Positions 46,226 through 56,619 of a DNA stretch of 64,000 nt are shown here, piece by piece. This DNA comes from Nitrospinaceae bacterium (GTDB lineage: Bacteria > Nitrospinota > Nitrospinia > Nitrospinales > Nitrospinaceae). Under the pieces are notes generated by a model, which was not told the origin of the DNA, did no database searches, and worked only from the letters and a program-made list of their open reading frames with translations. Each line of letters opens with the position of its first letter. The first letter of the stretch is position 1. The stretch lies in contig JANQEK010000029.1 in the NCBI GenBank assembly GCA_028278405.1, positions 43,482 through 107,481 on the forward strand. The letters run 5' to 3'. The position numbers and the translations under genes are program-made.

Positions 46226-47425
46226 TCAGATAAGCCCCAAGGATGCGCCAATCTTCTTGAAAGCCGCCACGGCAAGGTCCAAGTCGGAGGTTTCATGGCC
46301 GGCTGAGACCTGGATACGGATGCGGGCCTCCCCTTTAGGCACCACAGGATAGCTGAAACCGATGACGTAAATCCCCTCTTTCAGGAGCTTGTCTGCCATA
46401 TCATGAGCCAATCGCGCCTCACCCAGCATGATCGGGACAATCGGGTGCTCCCCCGGCCGGATATCAAACCCGGCTTGTGCAATCTTTTCCCTGAAATAGG
46501 CGGTATTAGCCTGAAGTTTCTTCACCCGCTCCGGGCTCTGGTCGATCATATCGATGACTTTCAGGGTAACCGCAGCGATCACCGGAGACAGAGAATTGGA
46601 GAACAGATAGGGCCGCGATCTCTGCCTCAACAGGTCGACGATCTGCCTACGGCCGGTGGTGAACCCTCCTGAGGCCCCGCCCAACGCTTTGCCGAAGGTC
46701 GAGGTGATGATATCCACTCTCCCCATCACCTTCCGGTGCTCAATGCTGCCTCGCCCCGTCGGCCCGAAAAAGCCGGTGGCGTGGGAGTCGTCCACCATCA
46801 CCCAGGCACCATACTTCTCAGCCAAGTCACAGATGTCTCCGAGCATTGCCACATCACCATCCATACTGAACACACCGTCGGTGGCGATCATTTTGAACCG
46901 TTTATCCTCAGCGCGCTTGAGCTGGGTTTCCAGATGATTCATATCGCTGTGGTTGTAGCGGAAGCGCGTCGCCTTGCACAACCGGACGCCGTCGATGATG
47001 CTGGCATGGTTGAGCCGATCACTGATGATGGCATCCTTCTCATCCAAAAGTGTCTCGAACAATCCCGCGTTGGCATCGAAGCAGGAAGAATACAGAATCG
47101 TGTCCTCGGTCTGCAGAAACTCGGAGACTTTATTTTCGAGAGCCTTGTGGATTTCACTGGTGCCGCAGATGAAGCGCACCGACGCCATGCCGTAGCCATA
47201 TCGATCCAATGCTTCTTTACCTGCCGCGATCAGGTCCGGGTGATTTGCCAGACCCATATAGTTGTTAGCGCAGAAATTGAGCACCTCACCACCGGCAGTC
47301 TTAATATGCGCCTGTTGGGGAGACAGCAGAATCCGTTCCTCTTTATAGAGACCCGCTTCGCGAATCTCTTCCAACTCACTCTGGATATGTTTCAGTTGGT
47401 CGACAGGCACTGAATACCTCCTCAT
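46226..47425 (-). CDS. kbl: Glycine C-acetyltransferase (2-amino-3-ketobutyrate CoA ligase)
   Basis: A 399-residue PLP enzyme of the alpha-oxoamine synthase family that splits 2-amino-3-ketobutyrate with CoA into glycine and acetyl-CoA. Signatures: [33 protein letters not shown] and the PLP lysine in [18 protein letters not shown]. It is encoded directly after the threonine dehydrogenase gene (23 bases), completing threonine breakdown to glycine. Confidence 0.93.
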   Translation of the reverse strand: MRRYSVPVDQLKHIQSELEEIREAGLYKEERILLSPQQAHIKTAGGEVLNFCANNYMGLANHPDLIAAGKEALDRYGYGMASVRFICGTSEIHKALENKVSEFLQTEDTILYSSCFDANAGLFETLLDEKDAIISDRLNHASIIDGVRLCKATRFRYNHSDMNHLETQLKRAEDKRFKMIATDGVFSMDGDVAMLGDICDLAEKYGAWVMVDDSHATGFFGPTGRGSIEHRKVMGRVDIITSTFGKALGGASGGFTTGRRQIVDLLRQRSRPYLFSNSLSPVIAAVTLKVIDMIDQSPERVKKLQANTAYFREKIAQAGFDIRPGEHPIVPIMLGEARLAHDMADKLLKEGIYVIGFSYPVVPKGEARIRIQVSAGHETSDLDLAVAAFKKIGASLGLI

Positions 47426-47448
47426 TGTTTAATGAGAGCTTTACCCTA

Positions 47449-48708
47449 TCAATATTTCAAAATGGTTTTGGGGTTGGTCTGGATTGCTTCCTCGAAGGCG
47501 TCGCGGTCGAATTCGTGAAACGGAAATACCGTGCCCTCTCCTTTGTTGAGAATCACTTCCCAGATTTTGTCCTGCAGGTTGTGCTCTTTCGAGACAAGAA
47601 GGTTGTTGACAATATACCAGGTCTGGAACACCTTGCGTCCGACGATACCATGCATCGTCTTGCCGTGCATGATGATTTGATCGAAATCGGGCAAACGGTA
47701 AGCACCCGAGGACAGTCCGAACAGGATGATATCGCCGCCCGCCCGTGTCGAAGCGATAGCCGTGTTCAATGCCTGGTTGCTTCCGGACATTTCAAACGTG
47801 ACGTCCACACCCTCCCCAAGACAGGTTTTCTGGATTTGATTGACGATTTCCGGGTCGGGCATCACCGATTTCCTGCCGGTGGAACCTTTCAGCACTTTGA
47901 GCGCCTGATCAATGCCGAGGCGCCCCGCCAACTCCAGATTTTGCGGATTGGGATCAACACCGATGATCGTAGTCGCCCCCATCGCCCGGGCCACGAGAAT
48001 CGAAAACAAGCCGATGGTACCGCATCCGAAGATCGCCACCGTCTTGCCGCGCAGGTCGACCTTACTGCAGGCGTGCACCGCGTTTCCCAGCGGTTCCTGA
48101 ATGGCCGCCACTTCCGGGCGTATGAGATCGGTATTCGTTCGCCATAACTCCTTGGCGGGCAGTTTGACAAGTTCCGCGAAACAACCGTCGGTTGAGATAC
48201 CGATGATGAGGTGGTTGGCGCAAACGTGTTCCTCGCCGATTTTGCACTGATGGCACAGACCGCAGAAAATATGCGATTCGGCGGAAACAATGTCACCGGG
48301 ACGGTAACCGTAATGACCGGCGGCGTAGGAACCGGCTTCGACGACTTCGCCAAGCAATTCGTGGCCGCAAACACGGTAATCTTTGTCCTCGCTTTCCAGC
48401 GAGTCGAAGATCATATCCTTGAATGCGTGCCGAAACCAGATGCCTTTGTCCGAACCGCAGAACCCGGTATAAATGGGCTTGATGAGCACCCGCCCGCCGT
48501 CCTTGGGAACTTTACTCTCCTCCAGTGTCGGAGGGTCGACCTGGGCAAGCGTCATGCCGGTGGCGGTGACCGTCGGTTGGATGAGCGCCCGTCCGCCCGC
48601 ATTGAGGGTAATCCCCTCTTTCAGTGTGGGCTCGTCGATATCGGTAAACGTCATACCGGTGGTGGTGTCCCACTCTTCACGTTTGATATCGAGAATCAGC
48701 GCTTTCAT
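47449..48708 (-). CDS. tdh: Zinc-dependent threonine/polyol dehydrogenase with duplicated N-terminal segment
   Basis: A 419-residue medium-chain dehydrogenase. Catalytic zinc site: GFCGSDKG with Cys84, then GHELLGEV; structural zinc cysteines CGLCHQCKIGEEHVC; NAD-binding GCGTIGLFS. The context with kbl points to L-threonine 3-dehydrogenase. The protein is longer than usual Tdh (about 340) because the segment TGMT...DEPTL...GGRALIQP (17-45) is repeated at 50-78 (TGMT...DPPTL...GGRVLIKP), with 15 of 29 residues identical. Confidence 0.82.
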   Translation of the reverse strand: MKALILDIKREEWDTTTGMTFTDIDEPTLKEGITLNAGGRALIQPTVTATGMTLAQVDPPTLEESKVPKDGGRVLIKPIYTGFCGSDKGIWFRHAFKDMIFDSLESEDKDYRVCGHELLGEVVEAGSYAAGHYGYRPGDIVSAESHIFCGLCHQCKIGEEHVCANHLIIGISTDGCFAELVKLPAKELWRTNTDLIRPEVAAIQEPLGNAVHACSKVDLRGKTVAIFGCGTIGLFSILVARAMGATTIIGVDPNPQNLELAGRLGIDQALKVLKGSTGRKSVMPDPEIVNQIQKTCLGEGVDVTFEMSGSNQALNTAIASTRAGGDIILFGLSSGAYRLPDFDQIIMHGKTMHGIVGRKVFQTWYIVNNLLVSKEHNLQDKIWEVILNKGEGTVFPFHEFDRDAFEEAIQTNPKTILKY

Positions 48709-48779
48709 GAACTCTCCGTATTTTAAAACCTTTCTCTAGTAATATTGTAACGCCTTTGGAATTTAGCAAACTTTTATTT

Positions 48780-50261
48780 TTACGACGAAGGGCGCGCCCG
48801 TTTGTGGGCCCATTGTCGGAGATGGGTGATCTTTTCCGCCGCTGTCACTGCCAGAGGTACGGTTTCTTTAATACTCTGCAGGACATCTTCTGTCGTAAAC
48901 TCCCGGTCCTGGGCAAAAGCCCGGTACATAGCCGACAAAATGGACTGTTCGATTTCGGCTCCGCTGAACTGATCGGCTTCTTTCGCCAGGCGGGCCACAT
49001 CAAATTTCTTAGAGTCCCGTTTTTTCAGGCCGAAGTGAATCTCAAAAATAACTTTCCGCTCGTCCGCGGTGGGCAGATCGATGAAAAAGATTTCATCAAA
49101 ACGACCCTTGCGCAGCAGCTCCGGTGGCAGACTTTCGATATCGTTTGCCGTGGCGATGACGAACACCGGCTTGATCTTTTCCTGCATCCAGGTCAGAAAG
49201 GTGCCGAACACACGCGAGGTGACGCCGGAATCAACCGACCCGGAACTCTGAATGCCGGAAAACCCTTTCTCGATTTCGTCCAGCCACAGTACCGTGGGGC
49301 TCATCGCTTCCGCAAGCGCAATGGCTTTGCGCATGTTGGCTTCAGAGTTGCCGATGAACGAATCGAAAATCTGGCCGATATCGAGCCGGAGCAAAGGCAG
49401 ATTCCATTCAGCGGCGATGGCTTTGGCGGCCAGACTTTTACCGCAGCCCTGTACCCCAAGCATGAGCAGTCCTTTCGGCTCCGGCAGGCCGTACTCACGC
49501 GCTTTATTGCTGAACGCACCTCCGCGCTCTTTCAACCATTCCTTGAGTTTACCCAGCCCTCCGACATTAGCAAGGGTGGTCGACAGGCCGATGAAATCGA
49601 GAATACCGGATTTTCGGATCAGTTGTTTCTTTTCCTCGATGATACGCGGAAGATCTTCCCTGCTGAATTTACGGTCGGTGATCAGCGCCTTGGCGTAAAC
49701 ATTCTCCGCCTCGTTACGCGTGAGGCCAAGGGTGGCCTGAATGACTTTTTCCTGGAGGTCCTGAGTCAACTCCACTTTAACCTTCTGGGATTTGCGGTAC
49801 GGCTCCAAAAGATTGTTCAACACCTCAGCCAGTTCGCCGGCATCCGGCAGCGGCAGATCGTGAACGGTGATATCCTTTTCCAGTTCCGGCGGAATTTTCA
49901 GTACCGGCGAAACCAGCAAAATGGTTTTGTAACTGCGCTTCAAATGGTGCACCAGGTCGCGCATGTGCCGGAGTATTTTCTGTTCTTCCAGATAGGGATG
50001 GAAATCCTTCAGCACGAATACCGCTTTTTTATCGGAGGCATCAATATATTTCAACGCTTCTTCCGGATGAGTCGATTTCTTGGCATCGCCCTGCGGAGGC
50101 TGGAACCCTTTGGAACAAGTCCAGGTGATGACTTCCTTGCCAATCGTGCGTCCCATTTCTTCCAACACTTCCTCGGCGCGGATTTCTTCATTGGTCACAA
50201 GGTAAATCAACGGGTAACGGGCCCGGATGCTGAGTGACAGTTGGTGTTTCAAATTATTCAT
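48780..50261 (-). CDS. Ycf46-like AAA+ ATPase
   Basis: A 493-residue protein. The N-terminal about 240 residues are a divergent domain; the AAA+ core has Walker [14 protein letters not shown], Walker [10 protein letters not shown], sensor [12 protein letters not shown] and Arg finger [12 protein letters not shown]. This is the pattern of Ycf46 proteins, which in cyanobacteria are linked to regulation of carbon use. It lies 15 bases after the beta-propeller gene on the same strand, so the two are probably co-expressed. Confidence 0.85.
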   Translation of the reverse strand: MNNLKHQLSLSIRARYPLIYLVTNEEIRAEEVLEEMGRTIGKEVITWTCSKGFQPPQGDAKKSTHPEEALKYIDASDKKAVFVLKDFHPYLEEQKILRHMRDLVHHLKRSYKTILLVSPVLKIPPELEKDITVHDLPLPDAGELAEVLNNLLEPYRKSQKVKVELTQDLQEKVIQATLGLTRNEAENVYAKALITDRKFSREDLPRIIEEKKQLIRKSGILDFIGLSTTLANVGGLGKLKEWLKERGGAFSNKAREYGLPEPKGLLMLGVQGCGKSLAAKAIAAEWNLPLLRLDIGQIFDSFIGNSEANMRKAIALAEAMSPTVLWLDEIEKGFSGIQSSGSVDSGVTSRVFGTFLTWMQEKIKPVFVIATANDIESLPPELLRKGRFDEIFFIDLPTADERKVIFEIHFGLKKRDSKKFDVARLAKEADQFSGAEIEQSILSAMYRAFAQDREFTTEDVLQSIKETVPLAVTAAEKITHLRQWAHKRARPSS

Positions 50262-50276
50262 GGGTTATTCCATCCA

Positions 50277-52220
50277 TTAAAGTTCGAGAAACGATGACCG
50301 GTCTTCCACCGCGTGCGGTTCGTGAACCAATTGATGATAGTGAAGGCTCTGGGAGTCAAGGATCGCCATACGGTTTGCGGTTTCACTCACCGCGATCGAC
50401 TGGATTCCCCCAGCCAACGGAAACCGCCACACGAGGTCGCCGCTCGGCACGCGATAACAGGACAGCATGTCGCCGGAAGGCACCAACTCGAGAACATCCT
50501 TTTTATGTTCTCCAAAAAAAGAATGTGAGCTGCGGGCGGTATACTCTCCCAACCGGCGTCCATCGTGACCGCACAACATGACCGAGCCTTGCTTATTTCG
50601 GAAAATCACCTTCTTTTTTAGAGGTATGATTTCCCGGATCGGTCCCTCCATTTTATGTTGCCATTGTTCTTTTCCATTCAAATTGAGACTGTAACAACGT
50701 CCCATTTTTCCCCCGGCAAAAATTCCGGCTGAAGTGAGCTCGAGAGCGGTGACGGGTCCTTTCAACATCGTCCGCTTGAGCCTCAAACTTTTCAGGTCCA
50801 ACACAAACAAAATTTTCGGCGACGATTGAAACACCGCCCGTCGCGCCAGGTTGTGAACGCGGAGATTGTAAATCTTTTTCTTGAGATTACGGCTCCATGA
50901 TTTCCTGGCCTGGCCGGAGTAACAGGTCAACGCTTTGAACTTGTCAAAAGCAAGAACCGCTGTTCCCGATGGCGCCAACGCAACATCACTCAACTCGGCG
51001 TTGTAGAACGTCAGATGTTTTTCTTTCAGGGTCTGGGTGTCCAGTAAAAACAACTCCGTGTCGCTGTACAACAGCAGCTTCTTGCCGTTCTGCGAAAGCC
51101 GGGCATGGGGAAGACGCGTCATGAAATGCTTGATCCACACCAGGTCCCCTGAAAAATCAAAGAGCTGAAACTCCTTGCCGTCGCCCAAGAGTATTAACCG
51201 CCCGTCTCCCGAAATACTCAATTGGCCGGGCGATGCATTGACTTTGTGAACCGGTTGACTCCAGATTTCTTTGTGATCCCCGAGATCGTGAAACTGAGTC
51301 AACTCGAGAAAGTTCGAGCGTTGCTCTCCTTCCTCCAAAAACTTGAAGCAGGTCAACGTCCCATTCTGTTCCGCAACGACAACCCGTGTGCCCCGGCGGT
51401 TGATCCGGCAATGTGTAACCGGAGACAGCAATTCTTTTTCCCAGACCACGGCGGCGCTTCTTGATGCCAGCAAAATTTTTCCCAACTGATCCGCAATCAA
51501 CAAAAATTTGCCGTTGCCGCTGACATCGACATGAGCCACGGAACGGTCCAAGTCGATCTGGCCCAGCGTCTGGTCATTGCCGTTGTAAAGATAGACCCCG
51601 TTATTGAAACAGGAAACCGCGAACACGTCTCCCTTGTCGCTAACCACGAACTCGGAGGAAAACTGCCGTGACAACTCCAGAGGCGAGGGATTGTTGACCA
51701 GCCACAGGTTGGTTCCATCGGACTGGTACAACCCCAGACACACCTGGTTGTGCACCACCCAGAACTGCTCCTTCTTGGGAACCGGCACAACCCGGAGCCA
51801 CGGTTGAGGGATAGGGTAATCCCGTACCGTCCGGCCTTTCACATCAATGCGGCGCGGCTTGCTCTTCCATCCTGACAGCAGGATATCCCCTGATTTGCTG
51901 TCCAACCCGGACCAGAAATTTTTAAACCCCTTTTTCAGCACCAGTTTCCCGGCGAAATCAACCAGAAACAACTGACTGTATTCGTTCAGGATCGCCACCT
52001 TCTTTTTGCGGGCCAGAATTTTTACACCCGTCACCGGCTGGCCCACTTCCGCTTCCCAGACCAGTTTGCTCTCACCATTCAAAAAATGCACCACTCCGTT
52101 CTCAAATCCGAGCGCCACCCAATGATGTTCCGGAGATAAATCCATGGAGGTCAAACGGCCGGGAATGTCCCGCTTCCAGAGCTCAACGGACGATTTTTTC
52201 TGTTCGATAACCTGACCCAC
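50277..52220 (-). CDS. WD40/PQQ-like beta-propeller protein
   Basis: A 647-residue protein without signal peptide or membrane segment, built from many short beta-strand repeats (for example SPEHHWVALGFENGVVHFLN, SGNGKFLLIADQLGKILLAS, SGDGRLILLGDGKEFQLFDF, SETANRMAILDSQSLHYHQL). These resemble WD40-like or PQQ-like blades, probably two propellers in one chain. It likely acts as a cytosolic binding platform, possibly for the AAA+ ATPase encoded next. No enzyme motif is seen. Confidence 0.75.
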   Translation of the reverse strand: MGQVIEQKKSSVELWKRDIPGRLTSMDLSPEHHWVALGFENGVVHFLNGESKLVWEAEVGQPVTGVKILARKKKVAILNEYSQLFLVDFAGKLVLKKGFKNFWSGLDSKSGDILLSGWKSKPRRIDVKGRTVRDYPIPQPWLRVVPVPKKEQFWVVHNQVCLGLYQSDGTNLWLVNNPSPLELSRQFSSEFVVSDKGDVFAVSCFNNGVYLYNGNDQTLGQIDLDRSVAHVDVSGNGKFLLIADQLGKILLASRSAAVVWEKELLSPVTHCRINRRGTRVVVAEQNGTLTCFKFLEEGEQRSNFLELTQFHDLGDHKEIWSQPVHKVNASPGQLSISGDGRLILLGDGKEFQLFDFSGDLVWIKHFMTRLPHARLSQNGKKLLLYSDTELFLLDTQTLKEKHLTFYNAELSDVALAPSGTAVLAFDKFKALTCYSGQARKSWSRNLKKKIYNLRVHNLARRAVFQSSPKILFVLDLKSLRLKRTMLKGPVTALELTSAGIFAGGKMGRCYSLNLNGKEQWQHKMEGPIREIIPLKKKVIFRNKQGSVMLCGHDGRRLGEYTARSSHSFFGEHKKDVLELVPSGDMLSCYRVPSGDLVWRFPLAGGIQSIAVSETANRMAILDSQSLHYHQLVHEPHAVEDRSSFLEL

Positions 52221-52420
52221 AAATAGTCTTGACGGAAGATGGACGATTACCTGTCTGCTGACAAATACCCCCTCTTTTTATTGTAAAGGAAACACCGGGA
52301 ATGATAAGGCCCTAAATCCTTTTTTCTGAACCTTTTCCGGTTGAACGCCGGGCGGGGTTGTGAGATGTTAATGATCTCCGTTTTTCCCGGCTTCCCACAG
52401 GGCCTTAGAAAAGGATTTTC

Positions 52421-52651
52421 ATGAGCACCGAGCGTTACATTCTCAGTTTCAAAGCCGTCACCGGGTTCCATGTGGTTCTTGAATATGGCGGACTGGAAGA
52501 ATTGGAAGCCGTCCAAAAGAAAATTGAGGACGCGGGGCTGACCTGTGAACGATGGAAGGAATACAACGTCCGTTTCGACAAGGCAGATCTATTTATGGAC
52601 ATGCGCAGTCCCGAATGCATCGCCCAGTTTGATCTGGACGACTGGATATAG
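52421..52651 (+). CDS. Small cytosolic protein, unknown
   Basis: A 76-residue protein starting MSTERYILSFKAVTGFHVVL and ending QFDLDDWI. The beta-alpha-beta pattern with GGLEELEAVQKKIEDAGLTC suggests a small ferredoxin-like fold. An AAGGA ribosome site precedes the ATG. Family unknown. Confidence 0.65.
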   Translation: MSTERYILSFKAVTGFHVVLEYGGLEELEAVQKKIEDAGLTCERWKEYNVRFDKADLFMDMRSPECIAQFDLDDWI

Positions 52652-52671
52652 CCGTTCCAACACTATCCCAT

Positions 52672-53178
52672 TCAAAATTTTTTGAGATGCTCGGCAAGCA
52701 TGCCGGCCAGCAAGTCGAGGTTGGTTGGCCAGGCGTAGCGGATGTCCAAAGAGGGATAGCGGGTGCTCAGGTCGTCCAGAATTTCCGGGATTTCGATTTC
52801 GGAATGGGACCCGCCGGGGGTCAGCATGGTCGGTACCACCGTAATGCGGTTGATCCTGCGTTCTGCCAGGCCCGCTACAGCATCTTCCAGAGTAGGCGCG
52901 CAAAATTCGTTGTAGGCCAGTACCAGAGGCGCTCCCTCCAGCAAAGGCTCCAGGCGCTCGGCCAATTGCTCCAGCCCGGTTTTGTAAGGATCATTCTCCG
53001 GCGTGCGGGGCCATTCGCGAATCTGTTTCTCAAGACTCTGCTCCCGCTCCGTCGCCGCTTGACCGGAGGCTTTACGTTCCCGTTCCAGTTGCTTGAACTG
53101 CTGAATCAATTCTCTCGGGCAATCCTTCGGCAGGCCGCCATGACCCACCAGAATCACCCCATGGTGATTTTCACTCAT
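52672..53178 (-). CDS. CbiX/SirB-like chelatase
   Basis: A 168-residue single-domain class II chelatase-like protein. Metal-binding His is seen in VILVGHGGLP, and a second site in YNEFCAPTLEDAVAGL plus VVPTMLTPGGSHSEIEIP, where the H-S-E-I-E pattern matches CbiX proteins. Such enzymes insert Co or Fe into sirohydrochlorin for B12 or sirohaem. A charged insertion (about 30-60) is unusual, and no other tetrapyrrole gene is nearby. Confidence 0.8.
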   Translation of the reverse strand: MSENHHGVILVGHGGLPKDCPRELIQQFKQLERERKASGQAATEREQSLEKQIREWPRTPENDPYKTGLEQLAERLEPLLEGAPLVLAYNEFCAPTLEDAVAGLAERRINRITVVPTMLTPGGSHSEIEIPEILDDLSTRYPSLDIRYAWPTNLDLLAGMLAEHLKKF

Positions 53179-53245
53179 CTGATACGCTCCCGCTAAAAAC
53201 CATGAATTGAACTTACCACAAGCCCACGCTCAATTCATCTCAAGG

Positions 53246-53277
53246 CAAAAAAAAACGGCCCACCCGAAGGTGAGCCG
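53246..53277 (-). terminator. Rho-independent terminator
   Basis: On the minus strand CGGCTCACC-TTCG-GGTGGGCCG is followed by nine or more T. It ends the transcript of the outer membrane protein gene at 53299-54216. Confidence 0.9.
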
Positions 53278-53298
53278 CGTTTAGTGCCTAATCTTGAC

Positions 53299-54216
53299 TC
53301 AGTAATAAATAACCAAATCGGCAGTGAACCTCCAGTTCAGAAGATCCTGAGGTCCGGTAATCGGAGTTTCGTAAGAAAATCCCGCCAGCACATGATCCGA
53401 AATCTTATAGCGGCTCCCAACCGCAAAATTAACTACTGTGCTGACATTACTTCCGCCAATACTGACCACATCATATCCCTCAAAAGCAAAGGGAGTCAGA
53501 TTGGCTTCGTCAATAGGAGTGTATCCATTGAGTTCCACTAAAGGAAAAAAGTCGGGAAGAACTTCGTAGTCCAGATGTAACGAATAATGGAACCACGAGG
53601 CGTTTTTATCTCCATCCAAAGCAAGTTTGGTATTGACCATCGCCTCAACCCCGAGTTTGTCGTAAGTATTGGCGGCAGAGATAAACGGAGTGATGAATCC
53701 ATCACCATTGCCCTGCAACCAGAAGGGACCTGCCTTGATGCGCCCTGTCGGAGCTTCATAGGTCAACCCGGCGGTAACCAGAGTTTCATTCTTGGGATCG
53801 GAGAACAGAGCGTATTTGAATCCAAAAGCAATGTTGGCGAACCCGTCATCACTTAAGTTCGGAAGGTTAAAATCAACGTCCGCATAACCATCCTTATTGG
53901 CGATGAATCCCAGGCGCTCGGTCAAAGCGACCCTTAATTGCAGGGCCAGGATATTCGTGTTTCCTCCTCCTAATGATCCCACCCCCGGCAAGGGAGTATT
54001 GTTCGGAAAGCTGTGATAAATATAGACAGGCCGAAGTTCAGTGGTAATGTAAGGTGTTTCGTTGAGCAAGGGATTGGACATCGGCGGGACATAGCGCTTG
54101 TGCTTGCCTTCCCCCAAAGACCCTTTCAGATCCCAATCAATGGCCCAAGCCGGAGATACCGCCAGCAGAGTTATTGCCAGGAAACATTTCAACAACCGCA
54201 AAACCGATCTTTTCAT
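53299..54216 (-). CDS. Outer membrane beta-barrel protein
   Basis: A 305-residue protein with signal peptide (LLKCFLAITLLAVSPAWA) and a mature part of alternating polar/hydrophobic strands ending in an aromatic residue (ADLVIYY), as expected for a BamA-inserted barrel. Glycine and asparagine turns (GVGSLGGGNTN, GNGDGFITPF) separate strands. It resembles transporter-like barrel proteins of the phenol/MetA type in pattern only. Substrate unknown. Confidence 0.75.
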   Translation of the reverse strand: MKRSVLRLLKCFLAITLLAVSPAWAIDWDLKGSLGEGKHKRYVPPMSNPLLNETPYITTELRPVYIYHSFPNNTPLPGVGSLGGGNTNILALQLRVALTERLGFIANKDGYADVDFNLPNLSDDGFANIAFGFKYALFSDPKNETLVTAGLTYEAPTGRIKAGPFWLQGNGDGFITPFISAANTYDKLGVEAMVNTKLALDGDKNASWFHYSLHLDYEVLPDFFPLVELNGYTPIDEANLTPFAFEGYDVVSIGGSNVSTVVNFAVGSRYKISDHVLAGFSYETPITGPQDLLNWRFTADLVIYY

Positions 54217-54327
54217 TCTCCCCCTCCAAGGTAAATATTAAAAAAATCAAGGGTTTACAGGAAAACCTTGATGAATAGGCCAAACGGCAGATGTTTCCTT
54301 AGTTATTAAGACCTTTTAGAGAGGATT

Positions 54328-54747
54328 TTATTCCTTACATTCAAAGGAAGTATCGGACAACCAGGTAATTTGAATGTAATCGGGGAGGCGGGTGTCCCGA
54401 TCAAGATAGGCTAACTCGAGTTGGTCACAGGTGAGATTGACGGCCTGACTCAGGTCGACCCCGCACAGGTAGGCTTCGGTGAAGTCGGCGTCTTCCAGAT
54501 TCGCGCCATTGAGGTTGGCTTCGCTGAGTACGGCGCTGTTGAAATCCACTTCGGTGAGGTCGGCGCCAGTCAGGTCCGCCTGCATCAGATAGGAAAAACT
54601 CAGGTCAGCCCCGCTCAGTTTGGCTTGCTGGAGTTGGGCCTTCATCAATTTGTGGTGACTGAGGTCGGCGCCTTCCAGGTTATCTTTTTTAGCCTCCACT
54701 TTTTTCAAAATTTCGGCCCACTCTTCCAGCATTTCAAACCTCCACAC
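54328..54747 (-). CDS. Small pentapeptide-repeat protein
   Basis: A 139-residue protein with about 14 A(D/N)LxX-type repeats (GADLSFSYLMQADLTGADLT, AVLSEANLNGANLEDADFTE) between a helical N-terminus and a short C-terminal part that ends KE. No signal peptide. Function unknown; unrelated in length to the pentapeptide protein at 42170. Confidence 0.8.
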   Translation of the reverse strand: MWRFEMLEEWAEILKKVEAKKDNLEGADLSHHKLMKAQLQQAKLSGADLSFSYLMQADLTGADLTEVDFNSAVLSEANLNGANLEDADFTEAYLCGVDLSQAVNLTCDQLELAYLDRDTRLPDYIQITWLSDTSFECKE

Positions 54748-54993
54748 CGGGCAAAAGCATAAAGTTCATTATTAATAGAGCGAATTGTTCCAATCCACTG
54801 AGAATTTGTCAACGATTTCTTAGACGATAGCCGAAATCGCTTAATTCTCAATGAATTTAAATTTTATCCTCACCGAAACCTAACAAGCGGGCCCTATTCT
54901 TCAGCAACAGAATGATTTCAATGAACTTAGGATTAATTCATGAAATGTAAGGATTTTATGTATCGAGCCAATCAAAATGAAAAAGGAGGAGAA

Positions 54994-56406
54994 ATGCCCA
55001 GAAAGTTACTCGGTATGCTGTTGTTGATGTTGGGAGTCCTGGTATTCAGCCAGTGGGCCTGGGCCAAGTCCACGGAGACAGATACGGATTCGCGTATTCT
55101 GGCTTTGGAAGAAAAGATCGAAGCATTGCAAAAGCGTGAAAATTTGGCTCTAAACACGAGCGCCTTGAGCCTGAGGGACAAGGTCGTTGCCGCAGATGAG
55201 CCCTATCTTAAAGTTAAGTACAACTACCCGGGATTCAAACTCTACACCTCTGACGGATTGTTCTCCACCAAACTGGTTTGGCGCGCTCAGATGCGATACA
55301 CCCATCCCAACCGCTCGGATCCCCGAAGCGTGGCTAACTTTACCACCCGTGAGGATGTCAGCAACTTCGAATTGCGCCGGGTTCGAATGAAAATCGGTGG
55401 TCATGGTTATAGAAAATGGATTAAGTATTACTTTGAAGTCGATCTACAACCCTCCAAGAGCGTTGTAGCGACCAGCGGAGCAACCGAAGATCCAGATAAA
55501 CTCGGTGATCGAGCACGCGTTATCGACTGGAGAATTACGGTGCAACCCATCGATGAAATCGGATTCCGGGTGGGTCAATGGAAAATCAACTACAACCGCG
55601 AACGGGTAGACTCCTCAGGTCGCCAAACGTTTGTCGAACGATCGATCGTGAACCGCATTTTCACTATCGATCGTCAAGTGGGCATCATGCTGCAGGGTCG
55701 CCTGTTCAAGGAAACGCCTGCAGACTTGAGATATTATGCCGGTATTTTCAACGGAGAAGGCCGTGCCACCAATAACGATGACGGGGAACTCATGTATATG
55801 GGCCGCATTCAGTGGAACTTCCTAGGCCGTGATCTAAAATGGCGTCAGTCGGACGTTAAGTATCATGAGAAACCGACGGCACAAATCGCCTTTGCCGCCG
55901 CAACCAACAATGGAAGATGTACCCGGTGGAGTTCAAGCGGCTGTGGAAACATCAGTGGCTTTGCAAATCCCGGAACAGTCCCAAATGTAAGATTCCGAAG
56001 AGACCAGTGGGTACAGGAATTTGCCATGAAGTACCGGGGTCTGGCTATTCAGCAGGAATATCATCAGATGGAGATTGAGGACAAACTGGGTTCTCCCACT
56101 GCTCCGGTCACGCGTAAATTTCAGGGTATGTATGCGCAGATCGGGTATACCAACCATGGATTGGTTCCTGTGGTTCCCGAAGGACTTGAACTGGCCTTTC
56201 GTTATGCATATGTCATTGAGGCCAATGCCGGCGCGACTCCCCTCGATCGAGAGCGCAGAGAGGAATATACGACAGCCATCAACTGGTTCCTGGCAGGCCA
56301 TAACAACAAGATCACCGTCGATTACTCCTACCTGACCCTGAAAGACATTACCGGAATGAATTATTCCGATAACAGAGTGAGGGTTCAATGGGATATTTCC
56401 TTCTAA
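54994..56406 (+). CDS. Porin of the OprP/phosphate-selective family type
   Basis: A 470-residue outer-membrane porin starting at 54994, where GGAGGAG lies just upstream; the frame is open another 18 codons. Signal peptide LLGMLLLMLGVLVFSQWAWA is followed by a short coiled coil (ILALEEKIEALQKRE), typical of trimerising porins. The barrel carries OprP/OprO-like strands (FELRRVRMKIGGHGYRKW, YYFEVDLQPS, FRVGQWKINYNRE) and a C-terminal Phe (VQWDISF) for BamA recognition. The solute is not predictable from sequence alone. Confidence 0.85.
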   Translation: MPRKLLGMLLLMLGVLVFSQWAWAKSTETDTDSRILALEEKIEALQKRENLALNTSALSLRDKVVAADEPYLKVKYNYPGFKLYTSDGLFSTKLVWRAQMRYTHPNRSDPRSVANFTTREDVSNFELRRVRMKIGGHGYRKWIKYYFEVDLQPSKSVVATSGATEDPDKLGDRARVIDWRITVQPIDEIGFRVGQWKINYNRERVDSSGRQTFVERSIVNRIFTIDRQVGIMLQGRLFKETPADLRYYAGIFNGEGRATNNDDGELMYMGRIQWNFLGRDLKWRQSDVKYHEKPTAQIAFAAATNNGRCTRWSSSGCGNISGFANPGTVPNVRFRRDQWVQEFAMKYRGLAIQQEYHQMEIEDKLGSPTAPVTRKFQGMYAQIGYTNHGLVPVVPEGLELAFRYAYVIEANAGATPLDRERREEYTTAINWFLAGHNNKITVDYSYLTLKDITGMNYSDNRVRVQWDISF

Positions 56407-56460
56407 CAACAATTCGTCTCAAGCCAAGGTAAGAAAACTTAAAATTTTCTTATCTCCTCC

Positions 56461-56498
56461 AAACCCGTTCGGTCTTCGCAGGGACCGGGCGGGTTTTC
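56461..56498 (+). terminator. Rho-independent terminator after the porin
   Basis: The stem AAACCCG...CGGGTTT encloses an inner stem CGGTC/GGACCG and is followed by T. Confidence 0.75.
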
Positions 56499-56555
56499 TA
56501 TTTACAGGCATTTCACTTCCCAAAAACAGCATCTCCCAAGCTTTTACTTGAAGCC

Positions 56556-56585
56556 TTGACAAATCGATATATTTTGATATATATA
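56556..56585 (+). promoter_or_regulatory. Sigma-70 promoter of the second porin gene
   Basis: Consensus -35 TTGACA, 18 bases of AT-rich spacer, then TATATA, 35 bases before the ATG at 56620. Confidence 0.65.
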
Positions 56586-56619
56586 ACGCTAATAATATTC
56601 GTACCCTGGGACTCGCTAG

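Noticed and set aside
48756-50237. Plus-strand ORF of 493 codons
   Set aside because: Mirror of the AAA+ ATPase gene, which has complete Walker motifs; the plus frame has none.
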